From: Zygnema cylindricum
Taxonomy: Eukaryota; Streptophyta; Zygnematophyceae; Zygnematales; Zygnemataceae
DNA: 64,000 nucleotides
Direction: 5' to 3'
Assembly: GCA_037447655.1 (NCBI GenBank)
Contig: JBBHKE010001973.1
Span: 1 to 64,000 of the forward strand
Every line of letters begins with the position of its first letter. The stretch's first letter is position 1. Positions 11,890-21,818 of this stretch are shown piece after piece. Both the position numbers and the translations under genes were made by a program. Below the pieces are notes generated by a model that saw only the letters and a list, made by a program, of their open reading frames with translations, made no database searches and had not been told where the DNA came from.

Positions 11890-12804
11890 TTACGAGATTG
11901 GCTTTTTTGAATTAGGGTGGACTACCATTAGGCGTCTCAATAATTGTACAGAAAATTTTACGAAGAGGACGTGGGCTCCATACGGTGACTTGCTCGGTTC
12001 AGTTTCTCCGGCTTCGACCAACTCCACAAGTTGCTTTTTGAGTTCGTCTAATTCGGTGTAACTCATTTTGTACATCCGATTAGCCGGGGGTACAGCTCCG
12101 GGCACAAGCCCTATCTTGTGGTCTACCTCGCGCTTCGGAGGTAATCCTTTTGGGGGCTTCGAGGGAAAAATATCAACATAATCCTCGAGAAGTTTTGTCA
12201 CGACTTCCGGGGCCTCTTCGAAAGTCTTTCTAGTGTCGTCACTTTCTTTTGAGTCGAAGTCGGTGTTTTTCTTCTTCCATTCCTCTGGAATATCCTCCTT
12301 CGCCTCCTCCATAGGATGGACGACCGCCAGACCAATCGTCTCCCCCTTTTTGAGTGCCCTCTTTAGTTGTAAGGCCGAAAGTAGGCGTCCCTCTTCCGCT
12401 CCCTTACCAGCCGCTCCTGCTTTTACCTCAAACTCTTCTTCACCTTTCTTCACTCTCATGCCGCCACTTCTCCAATCGATCGTCGGATTCCATTTTCTTA
12501 GCCAAGGCTTCCCCAAGATTACCTCATGCTCTCCAAGAGGCAGTACATGAAGTGTGTCGTGCCATTGAAACCTCCCAATCCCGACGCGTAACCTCGGAGT
12601 ACGATGGGTAATGGTTATGGAACTTCCGTCGGCCAATTGTACCGATTGACGATCCTTTAGCCCCACGAGAGGAAGTTTCAACCTTTTCACAGTCACCTCA
12701 TTCATGAAATTCCATGCACCGGAGTCCACCATGAAACTAGTTGCGCTCACTCCGATTCGACCTCGAAATATCAAAGGGTCTCCTCCTTCACCAGCTAATC
12801 TCAT
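11890..12804 (-). pseudogene. RT3 protease and N-terminal reverse transcriptase
   Basis: 304 open codons. The retropepsin site appears as VDSGAWNF (residues about 27-34), where VDSGASxNF is usual, so the Ser is replaced by Trp. HVLPLGEHEVILGKPWL follows, a conserved part of gypsy proteases. After a charged linker, the RT N-terminus shows LPPKREVDHKIGL, the YKMS block and SPYGAHVLFVK (usually SPxxSPVxxVKK). It ends before the catalytic YxDD box. The odd active-site residue and the truncation make it non-functional. Confidence 0.85.
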
Positions 12805-12849
12805 GACGTTAACTTTGCCCTTTTTGGAACCTCTCCGTTTTGGGCACTC

Positions 12850-13665
12850 TCAAGCCATATGGTCCGGGGAACCGCATTGGAAGCATAAACCATTTTGCTT
12901 CCTCCGTTGGAGCTCCTCTGGGGACAAGTCATTGGTCTTGGCTTTGGTAGTCTTCTTCTTTTTCCGCAGCACGTTGACAACCTCCTTATCCTCATTAATT
13001 GCTCCGAGCTCTATGGGAGTTGGACCATCGTCGCGTCGACCTCCTCCGCCACTACTCGACCCATAATGGTAGGGTCTAGGAAAGGTGAAGTCTACCGAAT
13101 TAATCCGTTCAGCAAAATGAATGATTGCCGAGAGACTAGGAGGTGTACTTTTCGTAGCCAGCCATTGCTCCACATCCCTACAAATGGATGCCTTAAGCCC
13201 CTTCACGTAGCGATCCACAACTTCATCCTCCGTCATCGTAGGTATTTGAACTTTGCACTTCAAAAACCGCTTTGTAAACTCCAACACTGAAGTTCGTTGC
13301 CACAATATTGCAATTTTATCACTCGCAACTTTAACCGTATTGACAGGTTGCCAAGAGTCGCGGAGGAGTTAGATGAATAGAGCCCAAACAGTCGGCGTCT
13401 CATCATTTTCCCCCATTGTCCTCCACCATGCTCCCGCAGCTCATTTGAGAAGACCACCCGCGTAGTGAATCTTCTCACGGTCTGATAGACAAGGAAAATT
13501 TTTGAGATAATTCGCAATGGAGAACAACCACGTGTCAAGGTTCTTGTGTCTAGCCGAATCAAATTCGTTGGGAAGCCTTAACTTCGGTCTCCTTAAGCCT
13601 CTCTCCGCCCCTCCATGTAGTCGTTCACTAAGACGAGATTCCAATGTTGCGACGGTGTTGCTCAT
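12850..13665 (-). pseudogene. RT3 gag
   Basis: Capsid gene of RT3. The 13665-13441 part gives an N-terminal coiled segment and the start of the gag domain with KNLDTWLFSIANYL. The 13305-12850 part gives the C-terminal half with VLEFTKRF, YVKGLKASI and a zinc knuckle beginning CFQCGSPDH. A frameshifted stretch joins them, so it is broken. Confidence 0.8.
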
Positions 13666-13783
13666 TTGCGCATTATGTAATCTAACGTTTTCTAACTTCT
13701 AGAGAACTTGCGCTAACATTTCTGCGATGGATACGCCGTGGTCGGCCATGCTGTCAAGTCACGATGAGTGGCTTTGATACCAG

Positions 13784-14220
13784 TGTAAAAGGGACAAATT
13801 ACCACAGTGCACAGCGGAAGATACCAAGGATCTCCTCGTAGCAACAGCAAGAACACACCCCAAGGACTGGTAAAGGTTGCGCTTTATTATTCAGGAGAAG
13901 ATTACAACATCCAGCGCTCGCTGCGAAGGTCTACTCAAAGAGTCTCTCCTTGCACTAAGTCTACTCCACAATTTAAATTAACTGTTGGCTAGTTAACCTA
14001 TTACTGTACAATTGTACACATGGACCTTCACGGTCAACCGAGATCTATTAAAAATATATTTTTAGAACAATATAGTTCAGTCTACATTCTGCAGCGTTGC
14101 TATGTTGCGTTGCTAAATTGCTACGCTACTCTACTACGTTGCTACGCTGCTATGTTGCGTTGGTCTAGAATCGTAGATGCGCTGCTCTGCAACCGCAACT
14201 ATAGCAACCTAGTTTCTAGC
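13784..14220 (-). repeat. RT3 5' LTR (outer end uncertain)
   Basis: Starts with TG on the plus strand directly beside the primer site, the expected inner LTR border. No second copy exists in the window, so the outer border is a guess. Part of it (14090-14165) is a short run of GCTACGCTGCTATG-like near repeats. Confidence 0.45.
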
Positions 14221-14399
14221 CGCTAAGTACTAAACTATGTAACCTATTATAGTTATCGGTTATAGAACGGTCAGAGGTTTCGATATATCAGTGTGAGACC
14301 AACAAATTCCATATCGGCGATAACTTAAAAAAAAAAAATTATGCATACAATAGTACTTTGTAACATATTGTATTAAATTATTGACTTTGTATAATAAAG

Positions 14400-14950
14400 T
14401 ACCTTCCATCGCACCCGTACATTTTTTGTACAGTAATATACAGTGTCCGTATTTGTCTGTACTTTCTAGGGTTATACAAATAATTTGTAGGGTTTTAGAG
14501 TACATTTCTTTAAGTTCCGATTATTTAGTATAAGTGCCACACACTTTTCATGCATGTACGTTCAGTGGTCGTATTTTCCGTACTTGTTAGGGATATTAAT
14601 TTTAGGGTTTGGAGGATTCATTGCCGTACATTTTCGTATATTTCAGTACAGCTGCACTTCATTTTTCGTATATTTACGTGCAATGTTTGTACATTACCGT
14701 ACTACGTAGGGTTATTATATCGGGGGGTTTTAGGGTTTATAGGGTAAATTGTCGTACGTTCCTATAAATTGCAGTAAGGTTGACAAATATTTGTCGTATT
14801 ATTAGATTTGTAGAGTACACTCTCCGTATAAATTCGTACATTTATGTTAATTGTTCGTAATTTTAAAGTTTTTTCAAGGGTTTTCTAGTGTTTCGCTTTT
14901 CGTACATTTTCGTACATGTCTGTACAAGTAAATCTATCTGAATTTTACTA
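14400..14950. repeat. ~120-bp degenerate tandem repeat, locus 1
   Basis: Repeat units recur at about 14457, 14578 and 14698. Each holds a GTAC-rich half (CGTACATTT words) and a TAGGGTT...TTTTAGGGTTT half. A related array sits at 50890-51420, and both end in a block resembling AATCCGTACAAATTGG. The TAGGG words resemble plant telomere repeats, but the unit is far longer. No gene is seen. Confidence 0.65.
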
Positions 14951-15472
14951 AAAGTATGAAATCGACCAATATTACGTAATCTTCACAAAAAATGCCAAAT
15001 CCGTACAAATTGGACATCTATGGGCGTATCTAACGGTCGAAAGGACATTGAGGAAGGGTATGGGAGCGTGGAACCCAATTAAAACCCCCTTAAATAATAA
15101 ATAATCAAGGAAAAATCGTGATTTTTTTACCGAAATCGGTGGGAAGGGGGTCCGCGGCGCGTCCGGGGAATATGATGTACGGTTGAGTGTACTGACCGTA
15201 CACTTATATGTACGGTCCGTATATATATCGTCGATAGTTATCAATATCGGTGTTATCGCCGATAAATACCAATAAATATCAGTTATTTATCGACGATAAC
15301 ACTGATAACGATATATCGTACCAATATATCGATTATCGTGTACCGGAAAAAAGGTCCATATCGGTTATCGACAAATCCTTACTGATACACAACACCAGTA
15401 AATTGAGTGTGTCGCACGAAAAAGTGCACTCAGATTTGATTTCAAGCATAGTTCAAAAGTAGGCGTTTTATC

Positions 15473-15747
15473 CATAGTTCAAAAGTAGGTGAAAGTAGGC
15501 CCATGCAATATGCCTATTGTATGCAAAAGATACAATATGACCTTAAACCCATATTGTATTCGGACCTATACGGACCAATTAAAACATTCGGACCAAAAAA
15601 AAATATTTACACTGTCAGATTTGGACGATCGAACGGTCGCTCATCAAAGTGGCGATCTAAGAAGATCACATGAAAAGCCCATAACACAACTTATTATAAA
15701 GGCGCCGCCCAAAGTCCTACCATAAAAACGCCTACTTTTGAACTATG
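15473..15747. mobile_element. hAT-like MITE (M1), nested inner copy
   Basis: 275 bp with the same CATAGTTCAAAAGTAGG ends. It is flanked by a perfect 8-bp duplication GTTTTATC (15465-15472 and 15748-15755), which lies in the outer copy of its own family. It contains the shared internal word AGAAGATCACATGAAAAGCC. Confidence 0.9.
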
Positions 15748-15827
15748 GTTTTATCGTTGGCCTTTGGTAGGCGCAAGTTGTGTTATGGGCTTTTTATGTG
15801 ATCTTCTTAGATCGCTACTTTGATAGC

Positions 15828-16030
15828 TACACCTTGAATCGTTATTAGCGTATAGAAATTATTAGTGTAAAGATAAAATTAGCGTCATTCATTCTAGTTC
15901 AGGTCCAGGAAACGTGGCAGATTATGGTCCACGTCCTTAAATAGTGTAATTTATTATTTTTAAGGTATCAATGTCAAAATTTTGGGGTGCCGATATAGCG
16001 TACATAAGGCTAATAACGATTCACGGTGTA
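15828..16030. mobile_element. TACACC-ended MITE (M2), nested
   Basis: 203 bp, starting TACACCTTGAATCGTTATTAG and ending AATAACGATTCACGGTGTA. It interrupts the outer M1 element. The host word CTTTGATCAGC appears on the right and CTTTGATAGC on the left, so the duplication is about 10-11 bp with one lost base. That length fits a Mutator-like mechanism better than hAT. A near-identical copy is at 20216-20419. Confidence 0.75.
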
Positions 16031-16552
16031 CTTTGATCAGCGACTTTCCGATGACATTTATTTCTCTATCGAACGATGTGTAACTCAACCCTTACTTTTT
16101 TTTGTCATTTTGCGACCAATACAATATGGGTCTTAAGATCATATTGTATGTTTTGCGCACAATAGGCATATTGTATGGGCCTACTTTCACCTACTTTTGA
16201 ACTATGATTCCAAGCATAGTTGTCCAAATCGCGCGATTTTTTCCTTTTTTGCGATTGAAACGTATAATGCGTGACTTTTGAAAAAATCGTAAAAAAACGT
16301 GTACTGTAAACTGAAACTGAAAATTTACGGAAACCTGTAAATTTACGGAAACCTGTAAACTAATTACTGTAACTGTACATTTTTTTACGGATATGTACGG
16401 AATAATACGGGAAATATGCGTCGTACTTATTCGTACTTTCTGTTCAGTGAACTGAACAGTAATACCACGGAAGTTGTACTTTATATAATCGAAAATGTAC
16501 GGACATTTTCGAAAAGAGACGTTGAAAGTCGCAATAATTTCGCGCGTTCAGT

Positions 16553-17080
16553 TTGAAATTTGTACAGGCGTCTTCTTCAATATTTTTTGAAAGAAGACGC
16601 CATGGAACATTGAAAACGAAACTGCGAGGAAGCCGCTTCCCCGTATCCTACCCTCCCTCGCAAGCTTTTTACTATCCTCGCCTCCGGACTTCGACAAAAG
16701 CAATCATGCCCAGAAATCGAGGAGAGGAGTGGGAGCACGTGAAGGCTCCCTCGCAAGCTTTTTACTATCCTCGCCTCCGGACTTCGACAAAAGCAATCAT
16801 GCCCAAAAATCGAGGAGAGGAGTGGGAGCACGTGAAGGCTGCAGACGTGAAGGCTTTTTTTGGAGTAATGCGCTGTCTGCGAGATAGAGAAAAAAGGCAG
16901 ACAGAAGGCGGCCATGTCTGTCTGTCAGATAGGCTCGGGCAGACGAAATTTCATAAAATTTCAATTTCGTGGCAGTCGAACCCGGGTATGCCAATGTCGT
17001 TGAGTGCCCTAAGGATGTCGATTGGACTACCAGTTGGTGAAGAGGTTCCGATGCTAACAAAGAGTGTGATAAAAATATAA
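16553..17080 (+). other. Uncharacterised ORF with 31-residue tandem duplication
   Basis: An open frame of 175 codons (first ATG at 16709 if the upstream start is not used). It holds two in-frame copies of a 93-bp unit (from 16653 and 16746). Each encodes SQAFYYPRLRTSTKAIMP followed by a basic-acidic stretch ending GEEWEHVKA. The GEEWEHV word is reminiscent of the start of BED-finger regions in hAT proteins, but no Cys/His finger follows, so I assign no function. It may be a remnant of a gene or transposon. No splice context or close homologue is evident. Confidence 0.3.
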
Positions 17081-17855
17081 AGAGTTTATTGTTTTACCGC
17101 TCATTTAACTAAAATAACTTGCAAACTGCGTTATATGTAATAGTTTTTTGTTTTTTTATGTACGGAATAGTACGGAAGGAAATTCATTAACGATTTTTTG
17201 CGATTTGATCAAAAGGTTCAGTGCGTTTGTTACGTATAATTCGTCGCGTACGGTACGTTCGCACTAATCGCAGTGAACAACTATGATTCCAAGTCATAAA
17301 GACGATGAGAAATCGCGAGAACCTGTTCTCACGTGTTAAGGCATCGAATATGTGAATACAGATTATCGCGGATACCATAGAAGCATCGGAATGTGTATCG
17401 ATTTCTTTAACTCTAATAGCGATTCACGGTGTACTTTCAACCCTTTTTAAAAGTTTTTCGTACATTATTTCCGTACACAAAAAGTATAATAATTTCCTGA
17501 CAAATTCAAACATTAAAAAATATAACGCATTTTAGTAAAAAAGTCAAAATCCGTACGAATGAAACCTTTAAAGTTCGAGGCCACCCTGGACCAGCCAGCA
17601 GAGAAAAGACGACACATGCTGAGTCAGCAGTTAGCAGCAGTTTACCTCCCATCCACGTAGTACAACCTCCTCAAATCTGGACCGTGCATTCCACTGGAAG
17701 CCTATAACAACAAGATTCCGTGCATACTATTTTAAGCGCTGAACGGAAAAACGAAAATGATCATTACTAAAACATCGTATTTAAAATTCCTTTCGAAGAC
17801 GAGGTAACGTGTTACTCTCTGCTAGTGCATCTCCAAAGGCAATGTGCCTCTGAAA

Positions 17856-18500
17856 ATGGCAGCCATGGCATGCCGAGTTCTCTTCTCTCTTTTCGGCCTT
17901 TTAGTCCATCTGCAAACTGCTGTGGCTGGAAATCATGACTGGTACGGGCCTATACAGCGCAGTGACAGTGAGTCTCTCTCTCTCTCTCTCTCACTCTCAC
18001 TCTCTCTCTCCCCCTCTCCCTCTCTCTCTCTCTCTCTCACTCTCACTCTCTCTCTCCCCCTCTCCCTCTCTCTCCCTCTCTCTCCCTCTCTCTCCCTCCC
18101 TCTCCCTCTCTCTCTATCTCTCTCTCTCTCTCTCTCTCCTCTCTCCTCTCTCTCCTATCTATCTTATCTTACTCTCCTTTGTTTCTCTCTCTTTCCCTCT
18201 CTCTTTCGCTCTTTCTCCGCGCCGTTTTACTTTTTTCTTCCCTCTTTCCCCCTCTCTCTCTCCCCCTCAGATTCCTACCCCACCCAAAATTTCTCCATCA
18301 CTAGCTTTTCTCAAAAAATCTTGTTCCACGTCCTTTTTCTCCCACTCTCTTACCCTCTTCGCCTACAAATTTTTCATTTATCCCGAAACCCTCGATGCGG
18401 ACTTCCAGTAAACGCTGCTAGTAGACTTGTCCGTACATTTACTGAACCGCCAAATGGAACGTCACCCTTATGCGGGGATTTCGTTAGGACGTGCAGGTAA
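17856..18500 (+). CDS. Candidate secreted-protein gene, 5' end
   Basis: The ATG at 17856 (another at 17865) opens a classic signal peptide: a short N-region, the hydrophobic run VLFSLFGLLVHL, then a small-residue cleavage site near AVAG followed by NHDWYGPIQ. At 17967 the exon meets a good donor (GTGAGT). A CT-rich stretch ends in the strong acceptor TCTCCCCCTCAG at 18270, giving a 303-bp intron. Spliced, the frame continues NSYPTQNFSITSFSQ and ends at a stop at 18500. The intron length is a multiple of three with no stop, so retention would also be open. I do not recognise the family, and downstream exons may be missing. It could be a gene fragment carried by a transposon. Confidence 0.4.
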   Translation: MAAMACRVLFSLFGLLVHLQTAVAGNHDWYGPIQRSDSESLSLSLSLSLSLSPSPSLSLSLTLTLSLPLSLSLPLSPSLSLPLPLSLSLSLSLSPLSSLSYLSYLTLLCFSLFPSLFRSFSAPFYFFLPSFPLSLSPSDSYPTQNFSITSFSQKILFHVLFLPLSYPLRLQIFHLSRNPRCGLPVNAASRLVRTFTEPPNGTSPLCGDFVRTCR

Positions 18501-18559
18501 ATGTACGGAGATATTTTACTTAAGCTATTTCCAGGCGGAATTTACATGAGGTCGTACCA

Positions 18560-18741
18560 GTAAACTACACTTTCCTTCGTACACACTTGTCGGATAGTGG
18601 ATCTAACGTTTGAGATTGAGAACCACGATTATCACCTTCTGATTGGCGGTCTCCATGTGAAAATCGGACGTGTGTGTACGAGAAAAAGATGTTTTAGGTG
18701 GCGGAAAAAAATATAACTCTAATAGCGATACACGGTATACA
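18560..18741. mobile_element. TACACC-type MITE (M5), left end lost
   Basis: Shares the inner inverted words CGTACACACTTGTCGGAT and ATCGGACGTGTGTGTACG and the right end CTAATAGCGATACACGGTATAC with the copies at 43890-44110 and 53719-53939. The left terminal repeat is degraded. Confidence 0.65.
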
Positions 18742-19493
18742 TGTTTTGTATTTGTGGTGCCACGAAAGCTTGATGTCAGATGATGAGAATTTTTGAAAAT
18801 CTTCACAGCGCATATTCCATAGCTTGATTGGTACCACGTAGGCCAGCTTTTAGATATTAAATATCGACAAATTTTTTTCAATTGTACAGTATAAATGTCC
18901 AATTTGATAGAGCGTACTATATAACTGTACCCGATGTACAGTAAAGGTTAAAACAAAAATCCATAAGCGCGACAAGCCGACAAACCACTATGGCCTGTTC
19001 TCCATTGGCGGTCCCAGTAAACATGCGGATACGTCTATTTTTGATGTTTACTGGCACTGCCTTCCATTATGTCGTGCCAGTTAACATCGTTTATCAATTA
19101 TGATTGGCGCCATGTAGGTTAAAATCAAGATTTTTAAAATCTGCCAAATATCTTCAACGGAAAGTCAGAACGAAATATTTGTACCTACGTAATGTACTTA
19201 AAGTATACCAGCGTAATGTACTTAAAGTATAGTACGAGTATGCTCTAACGTACTATTTGTACCTTCATCAGGGTTTGTAACAAACCCTAACTTCTTCACT
19301 GGAATGGCTTTTATTTGAACGCCTACCTCCAACGGAAAGCCTATGCCGTATTATGTGACATCGTCACACTTTTACGTGTGTTAATACTTAATAGAGTGAA
19401 AGCGCGGCAAACTGTGGACAGTGGATGGCGTGTACGACGTGTTCGGTTCTCATCGCCTGTTCGTGTTGGCGATTTTTTTTACTCTTCACTTGA

Positions 19494-19667
19494 ACATCGC
19501 GCACATCGTCCAGGGTGTACATCGCGCACATCGTCCAGGGTGTACATCGCGCACATCATCCAGTTTGAAGAGACTCTCTTCAAACTGGACGATGTGCGCG
19601 ATTGTCCAGTGTGGAGATACTCTCCTCGGCGAGGAGAGTATCTTCACACTGGACGACGTGCGCAATT
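19494..19667. repeat. 25-bp direct repeats leading into two tandem hairpins
   Basis: Two perfect 25-bp repeats (19494-19518 and 19519-19543, beginning ACATCGCGCACATCG) and a third partial one. The third runs into a hairpin whose arms are 19548-19572 and 19576-19600 (24 of 25 paired, loop ACT). A second hairpin has arms 19604-19628 and 19630-19654 (24 of 25 matched, essentially no loop). The words after each hairpin, GACGATGTGCGCGATT and GACGACGTGCGCAATT, are themselves near repeats. The open frames crossing it are by-products of the symmetry. Confidence 0.9.
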
Positions 19668-20215
19668 GCTTCGCGAATCTAGAAAAGCTAAAAATCCAAC
19701 GGTCAATAATTACGCCTATAATGTTGGAGCGATCCAATAAACATGTTTCGAAATGTTTCGTTTGACAAAAAAAAAAATGTACGAATCTGTACGAAAGTGT
19801 ACGGCATCCAGTAAACAATACCACTTTTACTCTAATGGAAGTTCACCCTAAGGCAAAGGAAGCGTGACAAGATATCTCCGGGCATAGATTTTTTTTGGTG
19901 GATTCTGGTGAATTCGCGTGCACGCCTGTCCGATGCCACATGCCCCGTGCAACGTGTATAGACACAATTTATCGTTCATCGTGGAGCACGTAATTTAATC
20001 CACGTGTAGTGATTTCAACGTCCTGTAGCTGGATACCGCCCTCCTCCAAGACAGTTAGAGGACGATGGCCATCCACAAGGCCACATGGAAAACGAGGATG
20101 AGGATCTAAAATAATCGAACGACAAATATTTGCGCCTGGACCCTTGGAGAATGATGTTTTTCAGAACAAAAAAAATTTAAATAGTACAAGATGGTACTTA
20201 CGTGATCCGGGAAAC

Positions 20216-20419
20216 TACACCTTGAATTGTTATTAGCGTATATAAACTATAAGTGTTAAGAAAAAATTAGCGTCATTCATTCTAATTTAGTGCTAGGAGA
20301 CGTGGCAGATTATGGTCCACGTCCTTAAATAGTGTAATTTATTATATTAAAGGTATCAATGTACAATTTTTTTGGGTGCCGATATAGCGTACATAAGGCT
20401 AATAACGATTCACGATGTA
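20216..20419. mobile_element. TACACC-ended MITE (M2)
   Basis: 204 bp, nearly the same as 15828-16030. It shares the blocks GCAGATTATGGTCCACGTCC and TGCCGATATAGCGTACATAAG. The right end is followed within 3 bp by the start of the next element (20423). Confidence 0.8.
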
Positions 20420-20721
20420 CAGTACACCCCGAATCGTAATTAGAGTAAATAACGTTAATTCGGTCGCCCTAAATTTCGACTCTATCACGTTAAATAGAGT
20501 ATATGATTATTATTTTGTCATTATGCTATTTAAGGCAAGGTTTAATTAGAGTAAAAAACTATATTATAGGCTCGCTTTAAATAATGTTGAGTACGGACGA
20601 CGTCCGACCGTGAAGAATTGTAAGTAAAAAAGTTAAAATAATAATTTAATAGAATCGTTCTCGCACGTGAAATCGCACTAGACAAAAAATCAATCATATC
20701 GAAAAAAAGCCGTTCGCATAA

Positions 20722-21501
20722 GGGTGTGTCCCCATGTACTTGTAACTTAGCGAAATTACTTTGTATTTTAGCGCGGATCCGCCGGACCCGGTTTTCAAGT
20801 GTCCCTATGTCTGTAATGACGAAATCGTAACTTACGCTTGTGACGATTGTACACGTCGACAGTACCTGTGACGGTTGTCAACGTCGACAATCTGTGGTCG
20901 CACGATATTTTTTGTACCTGCGTGTGACGTCGCATGTCTTACCGTGACATTGTAGACGTACCGCCTTCCAGCCTGTGCAATTTCACGGTCGAAGATGAGG
21001 CGCTTTGCCTTCGCGTCTCCTGTCCGGTCGACGTGAAATGGCATCGGAATTTGAAGACCCCTGCAAAAAAAAAAATCCGTACTAGATGAAAACGGACAAA
21101 TGCAAACAAATTGTGTACTTATCTTTGTCTTATTGGAACGCAAACGGACAAAACACAGCGAACTATGTACTTTTATTTGTCCTTGGAAATCGTAGGATTT
21201 TTGTCGAAATTTACGGCACGCGCGAAAATATGTTCCTATTTGTCAATCGAAAAAACCTAATTTTAAATCACATCGCGCATGTGTTTTAAAGATAAGGTTG
21301 ACGATGACGTTTTTTGTCGTCGAAGTGGGTCGAAAAGCACAAGACGACAACATTTCGTACATCCTAAGTTCAGGGATGACTCAAATTGTACTCTACAAAT
21401 TTGTGATTCCTTCGTGCGGTTGCAACTTAGGCAGTACGGCGCTAAGTTTTACGGCAAAACGACAGGAAAAAACCCTTACTTATGCACATGGGGACACACC
21501 C
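20722..21501 (-). mobile_element. Harbinger-like element (M4), copy 1
   Basis: 780 bp with inverted ends GGGTGTGTCCCCATGTAC and GCACATGGGGACACACCC. It is flanked by TAA on both sides (20719-20721 and 21502-21504). A 3-bp TAA/TTA duplication is the mark of the PIF/Harbinger superfamily. It encodes no transposase, so it is non-autonomous. It carries a 118-nt exon-like block on the minus strand (20943-21060). A second copy in the opposite orientation lies at 35356-36134. Confidence 0.85.
20943..21060 (-). other. Exon-like block inside M4 copy 1
   Basis: On the minus strand a T-run plus GCAG acceptor precedes 21060, and a GTAAG donor follows 20943. The 118-nt block encodes GLQIPMPFHVDRTGDAKAKR and then LIFDREIAQAGRRYVYNVT without stops. 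The block in copy 2 (35798-35915) has exactly the same length and splice borders and a similar peptide. I do not recognise the protein. Confidence 0.5.
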
Positions 21502-21818
21502 TAACTCTCGTCCGTCGACAGCATCGTCGTCAGTGTGAACATTAGCTGACATTCAACGCGACAAATAATCCTAACGTCATAATGACGTCAAGACTATACT
21601 GACTGACAGATTTTGAACATCTACGTAATTTAGTGTTCATAATTTCAGCGCGGATAATTATTGCCGACATAGCCCAATATAGAGTACTTAAATTAATTAG
21701 AGTAAACTTCCTATGTGAAAAAGTTCTATCACACAAATTATAGTTCATAACTCTAATTGGTTTTTTTGTGTTTTTTTACTCTAATTTTTTCTTTACTCTA
21801 ATTACGATTCGCGGTGTA

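Larger units (their letters stand above)
11890..13783 (-). mobile_element. Ty3/gypsy element RT3 (truncated)
   Basis: 5' portion of a gypsy element on the minus strand, from the primer site (13770-13782, minus-strand TGGTATCAAAGCC, initiator Met type) through gag and protease to the start of reverse transcriptase. It stops at about 11890 beside the purine tract. The rest of pol, the integrase and the 3' LTR are absent. Part of the 5' LTR lies to the right of 13784. Confidence 0.85.
15447..16206. mobile_element. hAT-like MITE (M1), disrupted by two insertions
   Basis: The ends CATAGTTCAAAAGTAGG and CCTACTTTTGAACTATG are inverted repeats. The flanks ATTTCAAG (15439-15446) and ATTCCAAG (16207-16214) are an 8-bp target duplication with one change, which indicates the hAT superfamily. 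Inside lie a second copy of the same family (15473-15747) and a TACACC-ended MITE (15828-16030). Removing both leaves an element of roughly 260 bp. There is no coding capacity. Confidence 0.85.
20423..21818. mobile_element. TACACC-ended MITE (M3) interrupted by a Harbinger-like element
   Basis: The left end TACACCCCGAATCGTAATTAG and right end CTAATTACGATTCGCGGTGTA are inverted repeats. Without the 780-bp insertion at 20722-21501 it is about 613 bp and aligns with the copies at 2671-3232, 52126-52649 and 52653-53157. No coding capacity is seen. The right end is followed by a short GTACA pentanucleotide run. Confidence 0.75.

Noticed and set aside
14400-14950. Interstitial telomere array
   Set aside because: TAGGG words occur once or twice per ~120-bp unit, not as contiguous TTTAGGG repeats.
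17968-18270. Ser-Leu repeat protein domain
   Set aside because: Better explained as a CT-rich intron with a good donor and acceptor, although retention cannot be excluded.
19494-19560. Short regularly spaced repeats resembling a CRISPR array
   Set aside because: The repeats are contiguous with no spacers, in a eukaryotic genome, and no cas-like gene is present.
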